Shown: positions 46,979 through 56,618 of the stretch, piece after piece | Position numbering within the stretch: position 1 is the first letter of the stretch | Layout: every line of letters starts with the position of its first letter | Source: Rossellomorea marisflavi | GTDB taxonomy: Bacteria; Bacillota; Bacilli; Bacillales; Bacillaceae_B | DNA length: 64,000 nucleotides | Reading direction: 5' to 3' | NCBI RefSeq assembly: GCF_009806575.1 | Contig: NZ_CP047095.1 | Coordinates: forward strand, 3,042,001-3,106,000 | Notes under the pieces: generated by a model | Told to the model about the DNA's origin: nothing | Seen by the model: the letters and a program-made list of their open reading frames with translations, nothing else | The model's database searches: none | Program-made: the position numbers and the translations under genes

Positions 46979-47021
46979 AGAAAAAGACTGAATCCGGAAC
47001 GGCATCGAATGCTTCGGTTCC
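46979..47021 (-). terminator. Possible terminator between cvpA and polX
   Basis: Minus strand GGAACCGAAGCAT-TCG-ATGCCGTTCC with internal mismatch, then a TCTTTTTC stretch. It follows the cvpA stop; read-through into polX is possible. Confidence 0.5.
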
Positions 47022-47038
47022 TGGACCCAGTCCTGTTA

Positions 47039-47578
47039 TCAAGCTGATTTCCCCATCCACCATGATTGAATCATGTCGGAGAAGATCGGGGTGTTTTTGA
47101 CCATCCCCTGCCCAAGGAAGGATCCTTGAATGGCCGACTGCACGGAATCCATCGGCAGGAGGGCCCCGATGAACAGCAGGATGAGAAGGATCAAGTACGT
47201 TTCCGCAAATCCCAATAGTCCCCCGCCCAGTTTGTTCACCTGCTTCAAGATTGGAAGGTGGGCGACAAAATCAAGCATGGAGCCGATGATCTGCAGGATG
47301 ATCCTCACCGCAATGAAAATGATCGTGAACGCAATCACCCTGTAGTAGGCGTCTTCCATATTCCCCGCCTGGAAAATCATCTTCAACGCCATCTGGTCGT
47401 CAAGATTCGGGTAAGGAATCCACAAAGTCAGCTTGGGAGCAAGCTGATCATAATACAAATATGCTACAATGAATGAAGCGATGAAACCGAATATATGTAT
47501 CACCTGCAGGATGAATCCCCGTTTCAATCCAATGAGGAATCCAAAAAGCAGGAGCACGAGCAGTATGATATCCAACAT
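47039..47578 (-). CDS. yshB: CvpA-family membrane protein (YshB)
   Basis: 179 aa with four hydrophobic helices (LDIILLVLLLFGFLIGLKRGF, IFGFIASFIVAYLYYD, FTIIFIAVRIILQIIGSML, YLILLILLFIGALLP). The first helix ends GLKRGFI, and the third is preceded by a region typical of the CvpA/colicin V production family. Same position as yshB in B. subtilis, beside zapA. Role unclear. Confidence 0.88.
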   Translation of the reverse strand: MLDIILLVLLLFGFLIGLKRGFILQVIHIFGFIASFIVAYLYYDQLAPKLTLWIPYPNLDDQMALKMIFQAGNMEDAYYRVIAFTIIFIAVRIILQIIGSMLDFVAHLPILKQVNKLGGGLLGFAETYLILLILLFIGALLPMDSVQSAIQGSFLGQGMVKNTPIFSDMIQSWWMGKSA

Positions 47579-47585
47579 AGTTACT

Positions 47586-47846
47586 TCAATCCTTTAATTG
47601 TTTGATTTGCCGTTCGAGGTCTTCGTACTTCTCTTGAAGTTTGATATAATCATTCACGGCGTTCACGGCTGTCAGGACAGCAAGTCTTCCCGTGTCGAGA
47701 TACGGATTCGCAGAGTTGATTTCCCTCATTTTGTCATCGACTTTGGAGCAGACGAAGCGGATCGTATCAGGCGCCTCTGTCCCGACGATCGTATAATGCT
47801 GACCATATATATCCACAGTAATGCGATTTTTTTCTGCTTCAGACAA
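47586..47846 (-). CDS. zapA: Cell division protein ZapA
   Basis: 86-aa FtsZ-binding protein that bundles FtsZ filaments. N-terminal beta region RITVDIYGQHYTIVGTEAP, then a coiled coil (YIKLQEKYEDLERQIKQLK). The start is TTG at 47846 after CGGGGGTC. Divergent from rnhC, seven bases before cvpA. Confidence 0.93.
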   Translation of the reverse strand: MSEAEKNRITVDIYGQHYTIVGTEAPDTIRFVCSKVDDKMREINSANPYLDTGRLAVLTAVNAVNDYIKLQEKYEDLERQIKQLKD

Positions 47847-47974
47847 TCCGAAAGACCCCCGTTCACTTAAAAATTCTACACACTATCATACCATGTACCT
47901 GTTGAGAATGGTAGAACATTGTCATATGAACTCATTTCCATCGTACCATACTTGTAAAGAAGGAGAGATCCGTT

Positions 47975-48898
47975 TTGGCCAATACCGTCATTCAAACGAC
48001 ATCTGATCAGATACATAAAATGAAAGAACACTATTCTTCCGTCCTCACAGGCAAGGTTCCGCCCGGAGCCGTCTTCTCTGCCAAGCCTGCAGGGTGCACC
48101 GTCACAGCCTATAAATCGGGAAAAGTCCTCTTCCAGGGAGCAAGGGGTGAAGACGAAGCATCCCAATGGGGATCGAAGGTTGCTCCTAAAGTAAAGAAGT
48201 TCGATAAAAAGACCACTACCCTTCCCGAAGACTTTGCTTCGTGGTCGGTGATCGGATCGGATGAAGTCGGGACCGGTGACTTCTTCGGGCCGATCACCGT
48301 CGTCAGCGCCTATGTGAAACGGGAACATCTCGAACTTGTGAAGGAACTCGGTGTCCAGGACTCCAAAAATTTGACGGACGAGACGATCAAGCGCATCGCC
48401 AAGGATCTGATCCAAACGATTCCATACAGTCTTCTCATCCTTCATAACCCGAAGTACAATGAGCTCCAGGAAAGCGGCATGTCCCAAGGGAAGATCAAAG
48501 CCCTGCTTCACAATAAAGCGATCCTGAATCTGATGGACAAAATCGCCCCTGAACAGCCGGAAGCGATCCTGATCGATCAGTTTGTGGAGAAGAATACGTA
48601 CTACAGGCATATCGCTTCCCAGAAAAAAATCCAGCGGGACCGGGTCTATTTCAGTACGAAAGGCGAAGGCATGCATCTGTCCGTCGCGGCGGCATCGATC
48701 ATAGCCCGCTATGCGTTCCTGAAGGAGATGGACAAGCTGAGCGAGAAGGCCGGCGTGACGATCCCGAAGGGTGCCGGAAGCGCCGTAGATATCGCTGCGG
48801 CCAAGATCATCAAGCGCAGGGGCGTCGACTCACTGAAGAATATGACGAAGTGGCATTTTGCCAATAGTGATAAAGCAATCAAGATTTCGAGGAAGTAG
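47975..48898 (+). CDS. rnhC: Ribonuclease HIII
   Basis: Degrades the RNA strand of RNA-DNA hybrids. 307 aa. N-terminal TBP-like domain (GTVTAYKSGKVLFQG-type segment, residues 40-57), catalytic domain with IGSDEVGTGDFFGPI near residue 95 (the DEVG motif), DSKNLTDE near 131 and the C-terminal SVAAASIIARYAFL near 232. It starts with TTG at 47975 after AAGGAGAGATCC. One of few plus-strand genes here. Confidence 0.96.
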   Translation: MANTVIQTTSDQIHKMKEHYSSVLTGKVPPGAVFSAKPAGCTVTAYKSGKVLFQGARGEDEASQWGSKVAPKVKKFDKKTTTLPEDFASWSVIGSDEVGTGDFFGPITVVSAYVKREHLELVKELGVQDSKNLTDETIKRIAKDLIQTIPYSLLILHNPKYNELQESGMSQGKIKALLHNKAILNLMDKIAPEQPEAILIDQFVEKNTYYRHIASQKKIQRDRVYFSTKGEGMHLSVAAASIIARYAFLKEMDKLSEKAGVTIPKGAGSAVDIAAAKIIKRRGVDSLKNMTKWHFANSDKAIKISRK

Positions 48899-48899
48899 A

Positions 48900-48935
48900 G
48901 GGAGGTGTCATCCTTTTGGGGTGGCATCTTTTTTG
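48900..48935 (+). terminator. Terminator after rnhC
   Basis: Stem AGGTGTCATCC / GGGTGGCATCTT with G-U pairs and TTTTTT after it. Confidence 0.75.
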
Positions 48936-48947
48936 ATATTTAATAAG

Positions 48948-49075
48948 GCCCGTTCCTCTCCGCTCCAGGCAGCCGCTTTCCACGGGGCGTGCGGTGAGCC
49001 GCTTCGGCAGGCCTGCAGGGTCTCACCCTGCCCGCTTTTCCCGTTGGAGTCGGCTGCCTTCCGCTCCGAGGAACT
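48948..49075. repeat. B-type structured repeat, single copy
   Basis: Shares the core of the 35.5-36.3 kb array (GCTTTCCACGGGG ... GAGCC ... GGCAGGCCTGC ... TTTTCCCGTTGGAGTC) but has different outer arms. GTTCCTC (48952-48958) pairs with GAGGAAC (49068-49074), and GGCAGCCG (48968-48975) pairs with CGGCTGCC (49051-49058). It lies between the convergent rnhC and pheT, flanked by a terminator on each side. Confidence 0.85.
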
Positions 49076-49138
49076 CTGTGATTTTTGAATGGAAGCCCAT
49101 AGCCTATCTTCACCCCACCTGGTGTGTGAAAGGCACAC

Positions 49139-49172
49139 AAAAAAAGATGCCGGAATCACTCCCGGCATCTTT
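49139..49172 (-). terminator. Terminator after pheT
   Basis: Minus strand AAAGATGCCGGG-AGTGATT-CCGGCATCTTT followed by TTTTGTG. Confidence 0.85.
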
Positions 49173-49182
49173 CTTTGTATGA

Positions 49183-51594
49183 TTATCCCCTAAGTTCCGC
49201 TCCGGCTTTCGCTTTGACGGCTTCAAGGACTTTGTTATGGACTTTCACGACTTCTTCATCGGTAAGGGTTTTGGCCGGGTCGAAGTATTTGAGGGAGAAG
49301 GCCAGGGATTTCTTACCTGGTTCCATATGCTCTCCTTCGTAAAGGTCGAAGACGGAAACTTCTTTGAGAAGTTTTCCTCCTGCTTCTTTGATGATGGCTT
49401 GAACGTCTCCTGCTTTCACATCCTGCGTGACGACGAGGGCGATATCCCTTGTGATCGACGGGTGACGCGGAATCGGTGAGTAGCCGAGTGGTGCTTTATC
49501 ATATCCGAATACCGGTGCAGCCTTCAGTTCGAATACATATGTTGCATCGAGATCAAGTTCTTTTTCCACTTCCGGATGAGTGGCACCTACGAAACCGATG
49601 ACCTCATCGTTCAAAAGGATTTCCGCTGTCCGTCCTGGGTGCAATCCGTCGATGACGGCTTGACGGTAGCTGATGGCATCGGATACGCCAAGCTTCTCGA
49701 ACATTCCTTCGAGGATCCCTTTCGCCACGTAGAAGTCAACCGGCTTCTTCTCTCCCTGCCAAAGATGCGAATGCCACAGACCGGCAAGGGCCCCTGCGAT
49801 GTGCTCTTCTTCGCGTGGAAGTTCTTCCCCTTCATTCAGGAACACGGCTCCGACTTCATAGAACGCGAGGCTGTCGTTTTGACGGGCCTTATTGTATGAA
49901 ATGACTTCAAGAAGCTGCGGGACGATGCTCAGGCGCAGATTGCTCCGTTCTTCACTCATCGGCATGAGGAGGCGGACCGGCTCTTTCACATCGAGTGCGT
50001 ATTGAGTCGCTTTCTTATCGTTCGTCAGGGAGTAAGTGATCGCCTGAAGGAGACCCGCTCCTTCCAGGTAGCGGCGGACAGCGCGACGCTTCGCCTGATA
50101 TGGGCTCAACCCGCCGGCTGTTGATGCCCCTTGAGGAAGGGTCATCGGGATGTGGTCATAGCCGTAGAGGCGTGCCACTTCTTCCAATAGATCTTCTTGG
50201 ATCGTGATGTCCCCTCTTCTTGTCGGGGCCGTCACGTGGAAGGTTTCACCGTCCACTTCAACGGGGAACCCGAGACGGCGGAAGATGCCTTCCACTTCTT
50301 CAGCGGTGATGGCTGTTCCGAGTGAAGAGTTGATCTTCTCAAGGGTGATGGATACGCGTGCAGGCTGGACGGTCAATTCATCAAAGAGGACCGTGCCTTT
50401 GAGGACTTCTCCTCCGGCATACTCAGCCATGAGCTGGGCGGCACGTTCTCCCGCTTTCAGGACGCGCTCGGGATCGACGCCTTTTTCATAGCGTGTGCTC
50501 GCTTCACTGCGGAGCCCGTGATGCTTGGAAGCTCCTCTCACGATGGCACCTGTGAAATACGCTGCTTCCAATAGGACGGTGGTGGTGTCCTGCTGGACTT
50601 CAGAGTCTGCTCCGCCCATGACACCGGCGAGGGCGACTGGTGCCTTGCCATTCGTGATGACAAGCTGATCGTCAGACAGTGTGCGCTCCGTATCATCGAG
50701 TGTCACGATCTTCTCGCCATTATGCGCGCGGCGTACTACGACCTCTTTCGATCCGAATCGGTCGTAGTCGAAGGCATGAAGAGGCTGACCGTACTCAAGG
50801 AGCACGTAGTTCGTGATGTCGACGACATTATTATGCGGTCGGATGCCCGCTGCCATGAGGGCGTGCTGCATCCATGCAGGTGAAGGACCGATCTTCACGT
50901 TCTTGATGATCTTCGCCCCATACAATGGATTGTCTTCTTTCGCTTCCACACGGACGGAAACGTAGTCTGACGCTTTCTCGCCGGATTCGCTCACGGATGG
51001 TTCCGGAAGCAACACATCCCGGTCGAGGATCGCTGCCACTTCGTAGGCAACACCCAGCATGCTCAAGCAGTCCGAGCGGTTAGGGGTGAGTCCGAGCTCA
51101 AGGATGGAATCATCCAGGCTCAAGCGCTCGACTGCATCGGCTCCGACTTCCTCGTTTTCAGGGAATACGTAGATCCCGTCTGCATGCTCTTTCGGCACAA
51201 GCTTGCTTTCGACGCCGAGCTCTTGAAGGGAACAGATCATTCCTTGGGAGACCTCTCCGCGGAGCTTCGCTTTCTTGATTTTGAAATTGCCTGGAAGGAC
51301 AGCCCCTACCTTGGCAACGGCCACTTTCTGGCCTTGGGCGACATTGGGTGCCCCACAGATGATCTGAACGGGTTCTTCTTCTCCGACATCCACGGTGCAG
51401 ATGTTCAGTTTATCCGCATCAGGATGCTGCTCGCATGTGAGGACATGGCCGACGACGACGCCCTTGATGCCGTCCCCGATCCGCTCCACTCCTTCTACCT
51501 CGATCCCGCTGCGGGTGATCTTTTCGGCAAGTTCTTCAGGTGTGACACCTGACAGGTCCACGTAGTTTTCCAGCCATTTATATGAAACGTACAT
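49183..51594 (-). CDS. pheT: Phenylalanyl-tRNA synthetase, beta subunit
   Basis: 803 aa, standard length. N-terminal EMAP-type tRNA-binding domain ([26 protein letters not shown] near residue 45), B3/4 editing domain with [22 protein letters not shown] near 250, B5 domain [25 protein letters not shown] near 460 and C-terminal FDX anticodon-binding domain ([18 protein letters not shown]). ATG follows GGAGGTACAAGA. It follows pheS in a T-box-controlled operon. Confidence 0.98.
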   Translation of the reverse strand: MYVSYKWLENYVDLSGVTPEELAEKITRSGIEVEGVERIGDGIKGVVVGHVLTCEQHPDADKLNICTVDVGEEEPVQIICGAPNVAQGQKVAVAKVGAVLPGNFKIKKAKLRGEVSQGMICSLQELGVESKLVPKEHADGIYVFPENEEVGADAVERLSLDDSILELGLTPNRSDCLSMLGVAYEVAAILDRDVLLPEPSVSESGEKASDYVSVRVEAKEDNPLYGAKIIKNVKIGPSPAWMQHALMAAGIRPHNNVVDITNYVLLEYGQPLHAFDYDRFGSKEVVVRRAHNGEKIVTLDDTERTLSDDQLVITNGKAPVALAGVMGGADSEVQQDTTTVLLEAAYFTGAIVRGASKHHGLRSEASTRYEKGVDPERVLKAGERAAQLMAEYAGGEVLKGTVLFDELTVQPARVSITLEKINSSLGTAITAEEVEGIFRRLGFPVEVDGETFHVTAPTRRGDITIQEDLLEEVARLYGYDHIPMTLPQGASTAGGLSPYQAKRRAVRRYLEGAGLLQAITYSLTNDKKATQYALDVKEPVRLLMPMSEERSNLRLSIVPQLLEVISYNKARQNDSLAFYEVGAVFLNEGEELPREEEHIAGALAGLWHSHLWQGEKKPVDFYVAKGILEGMFEKLGVSDAISYRQAVIDGLHPGRTAEILLNDEVIGFVGATHPEVEKELDLDATYVFELKAAPVFGYDKAPLGYSPIPRHPSITRDIALVVTQDVKAGDVQAIIKEAGGKLLKEVSVFDLYEGEHMEPGKKSLAFSLKYFDPAKTLTDEEVVKVHNKVLEAVKAKAGAELRG

Positions 51595-51639
51595 TCTTGT
51601 ACCTCCTATCGATTTGTCCGGTGCGCCATGCGCCTCCGA

Positions 51640-52677
51640 TTATTCCTTCTCGCTGAACTGTTTGAGGAAACGCGTATCGTTCGTATAATAGTGACGGATA
51701 TCATCGATTCCATACTTCAGCATGGCAATCCGTTCAGGTCCCATCCCGAAGGCGAACCCGGAGTACTTGCTTGAATCGAATCCGGCCATCTCCAGTACAT
51801 TCGGATGGACCATACCGGCACCGAGGATTTCGATCCAACCGGTCCCTTTGCATACGCGGCATCCTTCACCGCCGCAGATCTTACAGCTGATATCCATTTC
51901 GACGGAAGGCTCCGTGAACGGGAAGAAGCTTGGGCGGAGTCGGATTTCCCGGTCTTCCCCGAACATCTTCTTGGCGAATACATTCAATGTTCCTTTAAGG
52001 TCACTCATGCGGATGTGTTCATCGACGACAAGTCCTTCGATCTGTGTGAACTGATGGGAATGGGTCGCATCATCGGTGTCACGGCGATACACTTTCCCAG
52101 GGCAGATGATCTTGATCGGTCCTTTTCCATCTGCCATCTCCATCGTCCTTGCCTGTACAGGGGACGTATGGGTGCGCAGGAGCGTTTCTTCCGAGATATA
52201 GAATGAATCCTGCATATCTCGCGCCGGGTGTCCCTTCGGAAGGTTGAGCGCCTCGAAGTTGTAGTAGTCCTTCTCCACTTCCGGGCCTTCGGCAATCGTA
52301 TAGCCCATGCCGATGAACAGATCTTCGATTTCTTCGACGATCATGGTGAGGGGATGATGATTCCCGCTCTTCACAGGGCGCCCTGGAAGGGTCACATCGA
52401 TCGTTTCCGATTGGAGCTTTTTCTCCACCGCTTCCTTCTCAAGGATGGCCTGCTTCGCTTCGATGGTCTCGGTGATGGCTCCGCGGACTTCATTGGCCAG
52501 GGCACCCATTTTCGGACGCTCTTCTGCAGAGAGTTTTCCCATGCCTTTCAGCGCTTCAGTCACGGGGCCTTTCTTGCCGAGATAGGCAACGCGGACATCA
52601 TTCAGCGCTTTTAAATCCTGTGCTTCATTTACTTTTTCGATTGCTTCCTGTTGAAGGGATCGTAATGTTTCCTCCAT
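51640..52677 (-). CDS. pheS: Phenylalanyl-tRNA synthetase, alpha subunit
   Basis: Catalytic subunit, 345 aa. Helical N-terminal arm (residues 1-90), then class II motifs: motif 1 region [22 protein letters not shown], motif 2 [27 protein letters not shown] near residue 200 and motif 3 [22 protein letters not shown] near 310. ATG follows GGAGGATGTTCC. Downstream of a T-box leader. Confidence 0.98.
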   Translation of the reverse strand: MEETLRSLQQEAIEKVNEAQDLKALNDVRVAYLGKKGPVTEALKGMGKLSAEERPKMGALANEVRGAITETIEAKQAILEKEAVEKKLQSETIDVTLPGRPVKSGNHHPLTMIVEEIEDLFIGMGYTIAEGPEVEKDYYNFEALNLPKGHPARDMQDSFYISEETLLRTHTSPVQARTMEMADGKGPIKIICPGKVYRRDTDDATHSHQFTQIEGLVVDEHIRMSDLKGTLNVFAKKMFGEDREIRLRPSFFPFTEPSVEMDISCKICGGEGCRVCKGTGWIEILGAGMVHPNVLEMAGFDSSKYSGFAFGMGPERIAMLKYGIDDIRHYYTNDTRFLKQFSEKE

Positions 52678-52730
52678 GGAACATCCTCCTTTTTATCTTG
52701 CGGTCTCAGTGGACCGGTCCTTTTTTGACC

Positions 52731-52990
52731 AAATAAAAAAACCCCATCCCGGAAAGGGACGAGGTTTGATCGCGGTACCACCCTTATAAGCAGGCAGCGT
52801 TCGCCCACTCACTTCATTCGGATAACGGCATATGCCGGTACATCATTACATTGCCTGGGCAATGGTCCCGATGCCAACTCGAGAGGTGAAATTTCACAGC
52901 TGTCCTTCATAAGAGTGCTTTCAGTCGAGGCACTCTCTCCCTGGAGGAATTCCAGATGCTACTTTCCTCTTTCAACGTTTTTCATATATG
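52731..52990 (-). ncRNA. T-box leader of pheST
   Basis: The minus strand carries the T-box sequence GGGTGGTACCGCG (52771-52783), followed by a terminator hairpin (AAACCTCGTCCC-TTTCC-GGGATGGGGTTT plus a T-run, 52731-52767). Upstream lies the large stem I region with paired arms around AGAGTGCC and GCACTCT. Uncharged tRNA-Phe is expected to bind and prevent termination. A TTC in GGAATTCC near 52957 is a candidate specifier, not proven. Confidence 0.93.
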
Positions 52991-52996
52991 AGAACT

Positions 52997-53025
52997 ATTA
53001 TAGTGAATTATCGGGGAGAATTCAA
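52997..53025 (-). promoter_or_regulatory. Sigma-A promoter of pheST
   Basis: Minus strand: TTGAAT (53020-53025), 17-base spacer, TATAAT (52997-53002). The -35 overlaps the last codons of ysgA. Confidence 0.75.
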
Positions 53026-53789
53026 ACCCTTTTCGGTGTGTTCTGCTTAAAATGATACATAAGGATGCCTGCAGCGATGGCAACATTCAATGATTCACTC
53101 TGCCCGTATATCGGGATGTAGAGATTCTTGTCCGTCATCTCGAGTGTATGCGGGGACATGCCATTTCCCTCATTCCCCATGATGAGGGCGTAGGATGAAG
53201 CAGGCTCCACTCCAGTGTATTCAACCCCATTTTCAAGGGCCGTGCCATAAACCGGGATCCCCCGTTCCTGCAGCTCGGGGATCAGTTGTTCAAGATCCAT
53301 CCGCACGATCGGAAGGTGGAAATGACTGCCCTGGGCTGAGCGGAGGACCTTTTGGTTATAAGGGTCCACTGTCCCCTTCCCGAGGACGACCATGTCGATC
53401 CCTGCCGCATCAGCCGTCCGGATGATGGTGCCGATGTTGCCTGGATCCTGGAGCCCGTCCAGGAGAAGGAACGTACTCGCTTCTACCATGTCTTCCTCCC
53501 GTTCCTGCTGCCGGCAGATGGCGAAGATCCCCTGGGTGGTCTCCGTATCGGCGAGGAGACTCCCGACCTCAGGTGATACGGTGGTGATGGATTCGGCCTC
53601 AAAGGTCCTCGGCACCTCCACTCCTTCCACGACGATCAGTTCCTGTACGATCCCATCCTGCTTCAGCGCTTCCTCTACAAGATGGAATCCTTCGACGATA
53701 TAGGTACGGGTGAGATCCCGTTCTTTTTTGGTCAACAGCTTCTTCCATTGTTTCACGATGGGGTTCTTTGAGGATTGAATATACTTCAA
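53022..53789 (-). CDS. ysgA: SpoU-family RNA 2'-O-methyltransferase YsgA
   Basis: 255-aa TrmH/SpoU-type methyltransferase. The substrate-binding N-domain (SSKNPIVKQWKKLLTKKERD ... YIVEGFHLVEEAL) is followed by the SPOUT knot: LLDGLQDPGNIGTIIRTADAAGID (motif 1) near residue 115, IMGNEGNGMS (motif 2) near 205, and IPIYGQSESLNVAIAAGILMY (motif 3) near 230. I chose TTG 53789 (MKYIQSSKNPIVK) because GAAGGAGCGG precedes it; the ATG at 53837 has no site. Target RNA unknown. Confidence 0.92.
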   Translation of the reverse strand: MKYIQSSKNPIVKQWKKLLTKKERDLTRTYIVEGFHLVEEALKQDGIVQELIVVEGVEVPRTFEAESITTVSPEVGSLLADTETTQGIFAICRQQEREEDMVEASTFLLLDGLQDPGNIGTIIRTADAAGIDMVVLGKGTVDPYNQKVLRSAQGSHFHLPIVRMDLEQLIPELQERGIPVYGTALENGVEYTGVEPASSYALIMGNEGNGMSPHTLEMTDKNLYIPIYGQSESLNVAIAAGILMYHFKQNTPKRV

Positions 53790-53912
53790 TCGTATCCGCT
53801 CCTTCAACGTTCTATTCAAATGTCCATTATACCTCAACTTCCATACATAATATACGGGATTTGAGAGACGATAACAATGAATTCCTCATCAACCATAAAG
53901 GAGCTGGGCATA

Positions 53913-54128
53913 ATGAGCTTGAATCTACGCAAAGCGATCATACACAACGTGCAGGGCAATTCACAGGATGAACTCCGCGATACCATCGTCGACGCCATTC
54001 AGGGAGGCGAAGAAAAGACGCTCCCGGGGCTGGGTGTCCTCCTCGAGGTCTTCTGGCAGAACGCCGATCCGAATGAACAGAAGATGGTCCTTGAAACGCT
54101 TGAAAATTCCCTTCAACAGCCTCATTAA
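53913..54128 (+). CDS. sspI: Small acid-soluble spore protein I
   Basis: 71 aa, same length as B. subtilis SspI. Sequence features are [10 protein letters not shown] at the start and [25 protein letters not shown] in the middle. Made in the forespore under sigma-G; I could not fix a convincing promoter, though CATTATA and CATAATA upstream resemble a sigma-G -10. I chose ATG 53913, preceded by AAAGGAGCTGGGCAT; the ATG at 53877 has no site. Confidence 0.95.
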   Translation: MSLNLRKAIIHNVQGNSQDELRDTIVDAIQGGEEKTLPGLGVLLEVFWQNADPNEQKMVLETLENSLQQPH

Positions 54129-54137
54129 ACAGACTGG

Positions 54138-54165
54138 CGCGCCTTCATGCAGAAGGCGCGTTTTC
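54138..54165 (+). terminator. Terminator after sspI
   Basis: Stem CGCGCCTTC-ATGCA-GAAGGCGCG followed by TTTTCATTT. Confidence 0.85.
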
Positions 54166-54256
54166 ATTTCCCTCCAAAAGCCCCATCCGTTGAACGTTTG
54201 AGTGGGTTCGTAAGTGGTAAAGAAAGGCTAAAAGCATGGAAGGGAGAATGATACAT

Positions 54257-54805
54257 ATGAGTAAAGATAACACCGCACTTCTCGTGATCGATATGATCAA
54301 TACATTCGACTTCGATGGAGGGGAAAACCTGCTTGAACATACCTTGGACGTCGTCGATCCGATCCGTGGCCTGAAGAAAAAGGCGAAAAATGCGGGGATT
54401 CCCATCATCTATGTCAATGATAACTATGGACTGTGGCAGGATAATATGAACGATATCATCGAGCACTGCAAAAAAGGGAAGGGCCGGAAAGTCATCGAGC
54501 GGCTTCATCCCGATACCGATGACTACTTCATCATCAAGCCGAAGCATTCGTGTTTCTTCGGAACCCAGCTTGAGATCCTCCTTCACCAGCTGGATATCCA
54601 CCACTTGATCCTGACGGGGATCGCAGGGGATATCTGCGTCCTTTATACGGCGAATGATGCATATATGAGGGAATATGAGCTGTCCATCCCGACCGACTGT
54701 GTCGCTTCCGAGACGACTGAAGACAATGACAATGCCTTCCGGATCATCACAAAGACCATCGGGGCAGATCTGACAGATTCCCGTCAGATCGATTTTGACG
54801 ACTGA
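54257..54805 (+). CDS. Cysteine hydrolase, isochorismatase family
   Basis: 182 aa. The catalytic triad is visible: aspartate in ALLVIDMINTFDF (residue 14), lysine in FIIKPKHSCFFGT near 99, and cysteine in LTGIAGDICVLYTANDAY near 132. The family includes nicotinamidases, isochorismatases and other amidases; nothing here decides between them. I chose ATG 54257 (MSKDNTALLVID), ten bases after AAGGGAG. Single gene between two terminators. No equivalent at this place is expected from the B. subtilis core order. Confidence 0.9.
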   Translation: MSKDNTALLVIDMINTFDFDGGENLLEHTLDVVDPIRGLKKKAKNAGIPIIYVNDNYGLWQDNMNDIIEHCKKGKGRKVIERLHPDTDDYFIIKPKHSCFFGTQLEILLHQLDIHHLILTGIAGDICVLYTANDAYMREYELSIPTDCVASETTEDNDNAFRIITKTIGADLTDSRQIDFDD

Positions 54806-54815
54806 TCATCAGCAT

Positions 54816-54845
54816 GAAAAAAGAGGCGCCCTCGGGCGCCTCTTC
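54816..54845. terminator. Bidirectional terminator
   Basis: GAGGCGCCC-TCG-GGCGCCTC with A-run before it and TTC after it. Shared by the plus-strand hydrolase and the minus-strand ysdC. Confidence 0.8.
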
Positions 54846-54849
54846 AAGG

Positions 54850-55935
54850 TCAATCATACGTGATTTTATCGACGGTTTCGCGGTCGAGCTTCTTGATGAC
54901 CTCCGTGATGAGTTTCACTGTGTGCTCATAATCATCCCGATGCAGCATGGCCGCATGACTGTGGATGTAGCGGGTGGCGATGGTGATCGACAGGGCCGGT
55001 ACCCCGTTCGCCGTCAGATGGATCGAACCTGAATCGGTCCCTCCTCCAGGGATGCTATCGTACTGATACGGGATGCCCAGTTCGTCCGCCGTGCTGGTGA
55101 CAGCATCACGGAGCCCTTTATGGGATACCATGGACGCATCATACAGGATGATCTGCGGTCCATCTCCCATTTTGCTTGAAGCTTCCTTATCGGAAATTCC
55201 CGGTGTATCCCCGGCGATCCCGACATCCACGCCAAAGGCGATGTCCGGTTCGATCTTCGCTGCCGATGTACGGGCACCACGGAGTCCGACTTCCTCCTGG
55301 ACCGTTCCGACACCGTACACGATATTCGGATGCTCGGCATCCTTCAGGTTTTTCAGCACATCGATGGCGATGGCACAGCCGATGCGGTTATCCCACGCTT
55401 TGGCAAGGAGCATCTTTTCATTGTTCATCACCGTGAATTCGAAGTATGGGACAACCATATCCCCCGGCTTGACTCCCCATTCCGCTGCTTCCTCGCGGCT
55501 GGAAGCACCGATATCGATGAACATATCCTTGATGTCCACCGGCTTCTTGCGCGCTTCAGGAGGAAGGATATGCGGCGGCTTCGAACCGATCACACCCGTG
55601 AGTTCCCCTTTATCGGTCACGATGGTCACCCTCTGGGCAAGCATCACCTGGGACCACCAGCCTCCTACCGTTTGGAAACGGAGGAAGCCCCTGCCGTCGA
55701 TCTGGGTCACCATGAAGCCGACCTCGTCAAGATGACCGGCCACCATGATCTTCGGACCGTTCGCCAAACCGGTCTTCTTCGCAATCAGGCTTCCCAGGTT
55801 ATCCGTAGTGATTTCATCGGCAAATGGCTCTATGTATGTTTTCATCACGTTCCGTACTTCGCGTTCATTTCCCGGTACTCCTTTGGCATCGGTCAAATCC
55901 TTTAGCATCGTCAACGTTTCGTCAAGTTTCGTCAT
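54850..55935 (-). CDS. ysdC: M42-family aminopeptidase YsdC
   Basis: 361-aa di-zinc aminopeptidase of the M42 (glutamyl aminopeptidase/TET) family. Metal and catalytic motifs in order: [12 protein letters not shown] near residue 66, [14 protein letters not shown] near 181, [15 protein letters not shown] near 213 (catalytic EE), [13 protein letters not shown] near 235 and [17 protein letters not shown] near 323. These enzymes form large tetrahedral dodecamers. Often annotated as endoglucanase, which is a historical misnaming. ATG follows GGGGGCGAAACA. Confidence 0.94.
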   Translation of the reverse strand: MTKLDETLTMLKDLTDAKGVPGNEREVRNVMKTYIEPFADEITTDNLGSLIAKKTGLANGPKIMVAGHLDEVGFMVTQIDGRGFLRFQTVGGWWSQVMLAQRVTIVTDKGELTGVIGSKPPHILPPEARKKPVDIKDMFIDIGASSREEAAEWGVKPGDMVVPYFEFTVMNNEKMLLAKAWDNRIGCAIAIDVLKNLKDAEHPNIVYGVGTVQEEVGLRGARTSAAKIEPDIAFGVDVGIAGDTPGISDKEASSKMGDGPQIILYDASMVSHKGLRDAVTSTADELGIPYQYDSIPGGGTDSGSIHLTANGVPALSITIATRYIHSHAAMLHRDDYEHTVKLITEVIKKLDRETVDKITYD

Positions 55936-56003
55936 TGTTTCGCCCCCCTAAATAACGTTCCTATTTATTATACTTGAACCCTTCAGATTCATCAAAATAT
56001 TCA

Positions 56004-56489
56004 TTAATATCCTTCTTGCTGGCGCTGATAATTCACCTCGTTCTTCTTCAGGTAGGACTCATGGATGTCTTCCGACTTGAAGCCGAGGATCCGCCCAAGC
56101 TGAAGATACTGCTGGAAGAGGGTGAGAAGGTTCTCGACGGAGCGCTCCTCTGAGAATCGATTCACTTCACTGTACACCTTGAGGAATTCCTCTGTCGGAT
56201 CCCCTTCTTCCAGTACCTCGGGCTCATCGATGGAACGGATGCCGATTTCGATTCCAAGGGAGAGGATGAAGTGGATCCCGTCCACGTACTCTTCAAGGAT
56301 GACTTCTTTTTCGGAAGGGGCCTTCTTGCTCCAAAACTTGAAGCACCTCGTTTCATTCGCCAGTTCCCCGAGTTCGACGAGGAGGGCCAGGATCTTTTTG
56401 TCCACCAGATCGGCGTCCTGAAGTCCGTGTTCCCTTTCGATGTGCCGATCCAGTCCGTTCTGCATGTTCAATAGTTGATTCCAATCCAT
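56004..56489 (-). CDS. Dimeric all-alpha dUTP diphosphatase
   Basis: 161-aa MazG-like dUTPase_2 family protein that hydrolyses dUTP to dUMP, keeping uracil out of DNA. Features are QNGLDRHIEREHGLQ, then KILALLVELGELANETRCFKFWSKK (the E-x-x-E metal site, residues 35-60) and EEYVDGIHFILSLGIEIG (second metal site near 80-95). I chose ATG 56489 (MDWNQLLNMQ), eight bases after AAAGG; a GTG at 56498 is possible. B. subtilis has similar proteins elsewhere. Confidence 0.9.
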   Translation of the reverse strand: MDWNQLLNMQNGLDRHIEREHGLQDADLVDKKILALLVELGELANETRCFKFWSKKAPSEKEVILEEYVDGIHFILSLGIEIGIRSIDEPEVLEEGDPTEEFLKVYSEVNRFSEERSVENLLTLFQQYLQLGRILGFKSEDIHESYLKKNEVNYQRQQEGY

Positions 56490-56554
56490 TGTGTTCACCT
56501 TTCCTTTCTACTTTATCTAGTATGACAAATTTTCCGATGAATTTTAAATAAAAC

Positions 56555-56579
56555 GAAACCTTTTTTTCATCCATCCGTA
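56555..56579 (+). promoter_or_regulatory. Sigma-W type ECF promoter of ysdB
   Basis: CGAAAC with exactly 16 bases between GAAAC (56555-56559) and CGTA (56576-56579), matching the sigma-W consensus TGAAAC-N16-CGTA but for one base. The spacer has the T-run common in these promoters. It lies 40 bp before the ysdB ATG. ysdB belongs to the sigma-W regulon in B. subtilis. Confidence 0.8.
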
Positions 56580-56618
56580 TGTACATGAAGAATCCTTATG
56601 CCTACGGAGGTAATTTTC

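Noticed and set aside
47876-48676. 266-codon minus-strand open frame
   Set aside because: Antisense to rnhC, whose motifs and ribosome site are clear; the reverse product resembles no protein family.
53877-53912. Upstream ATG start for sspI
   Set aside because: No ribosome site, and the length from ATG 53913 matches known SspI exactly.
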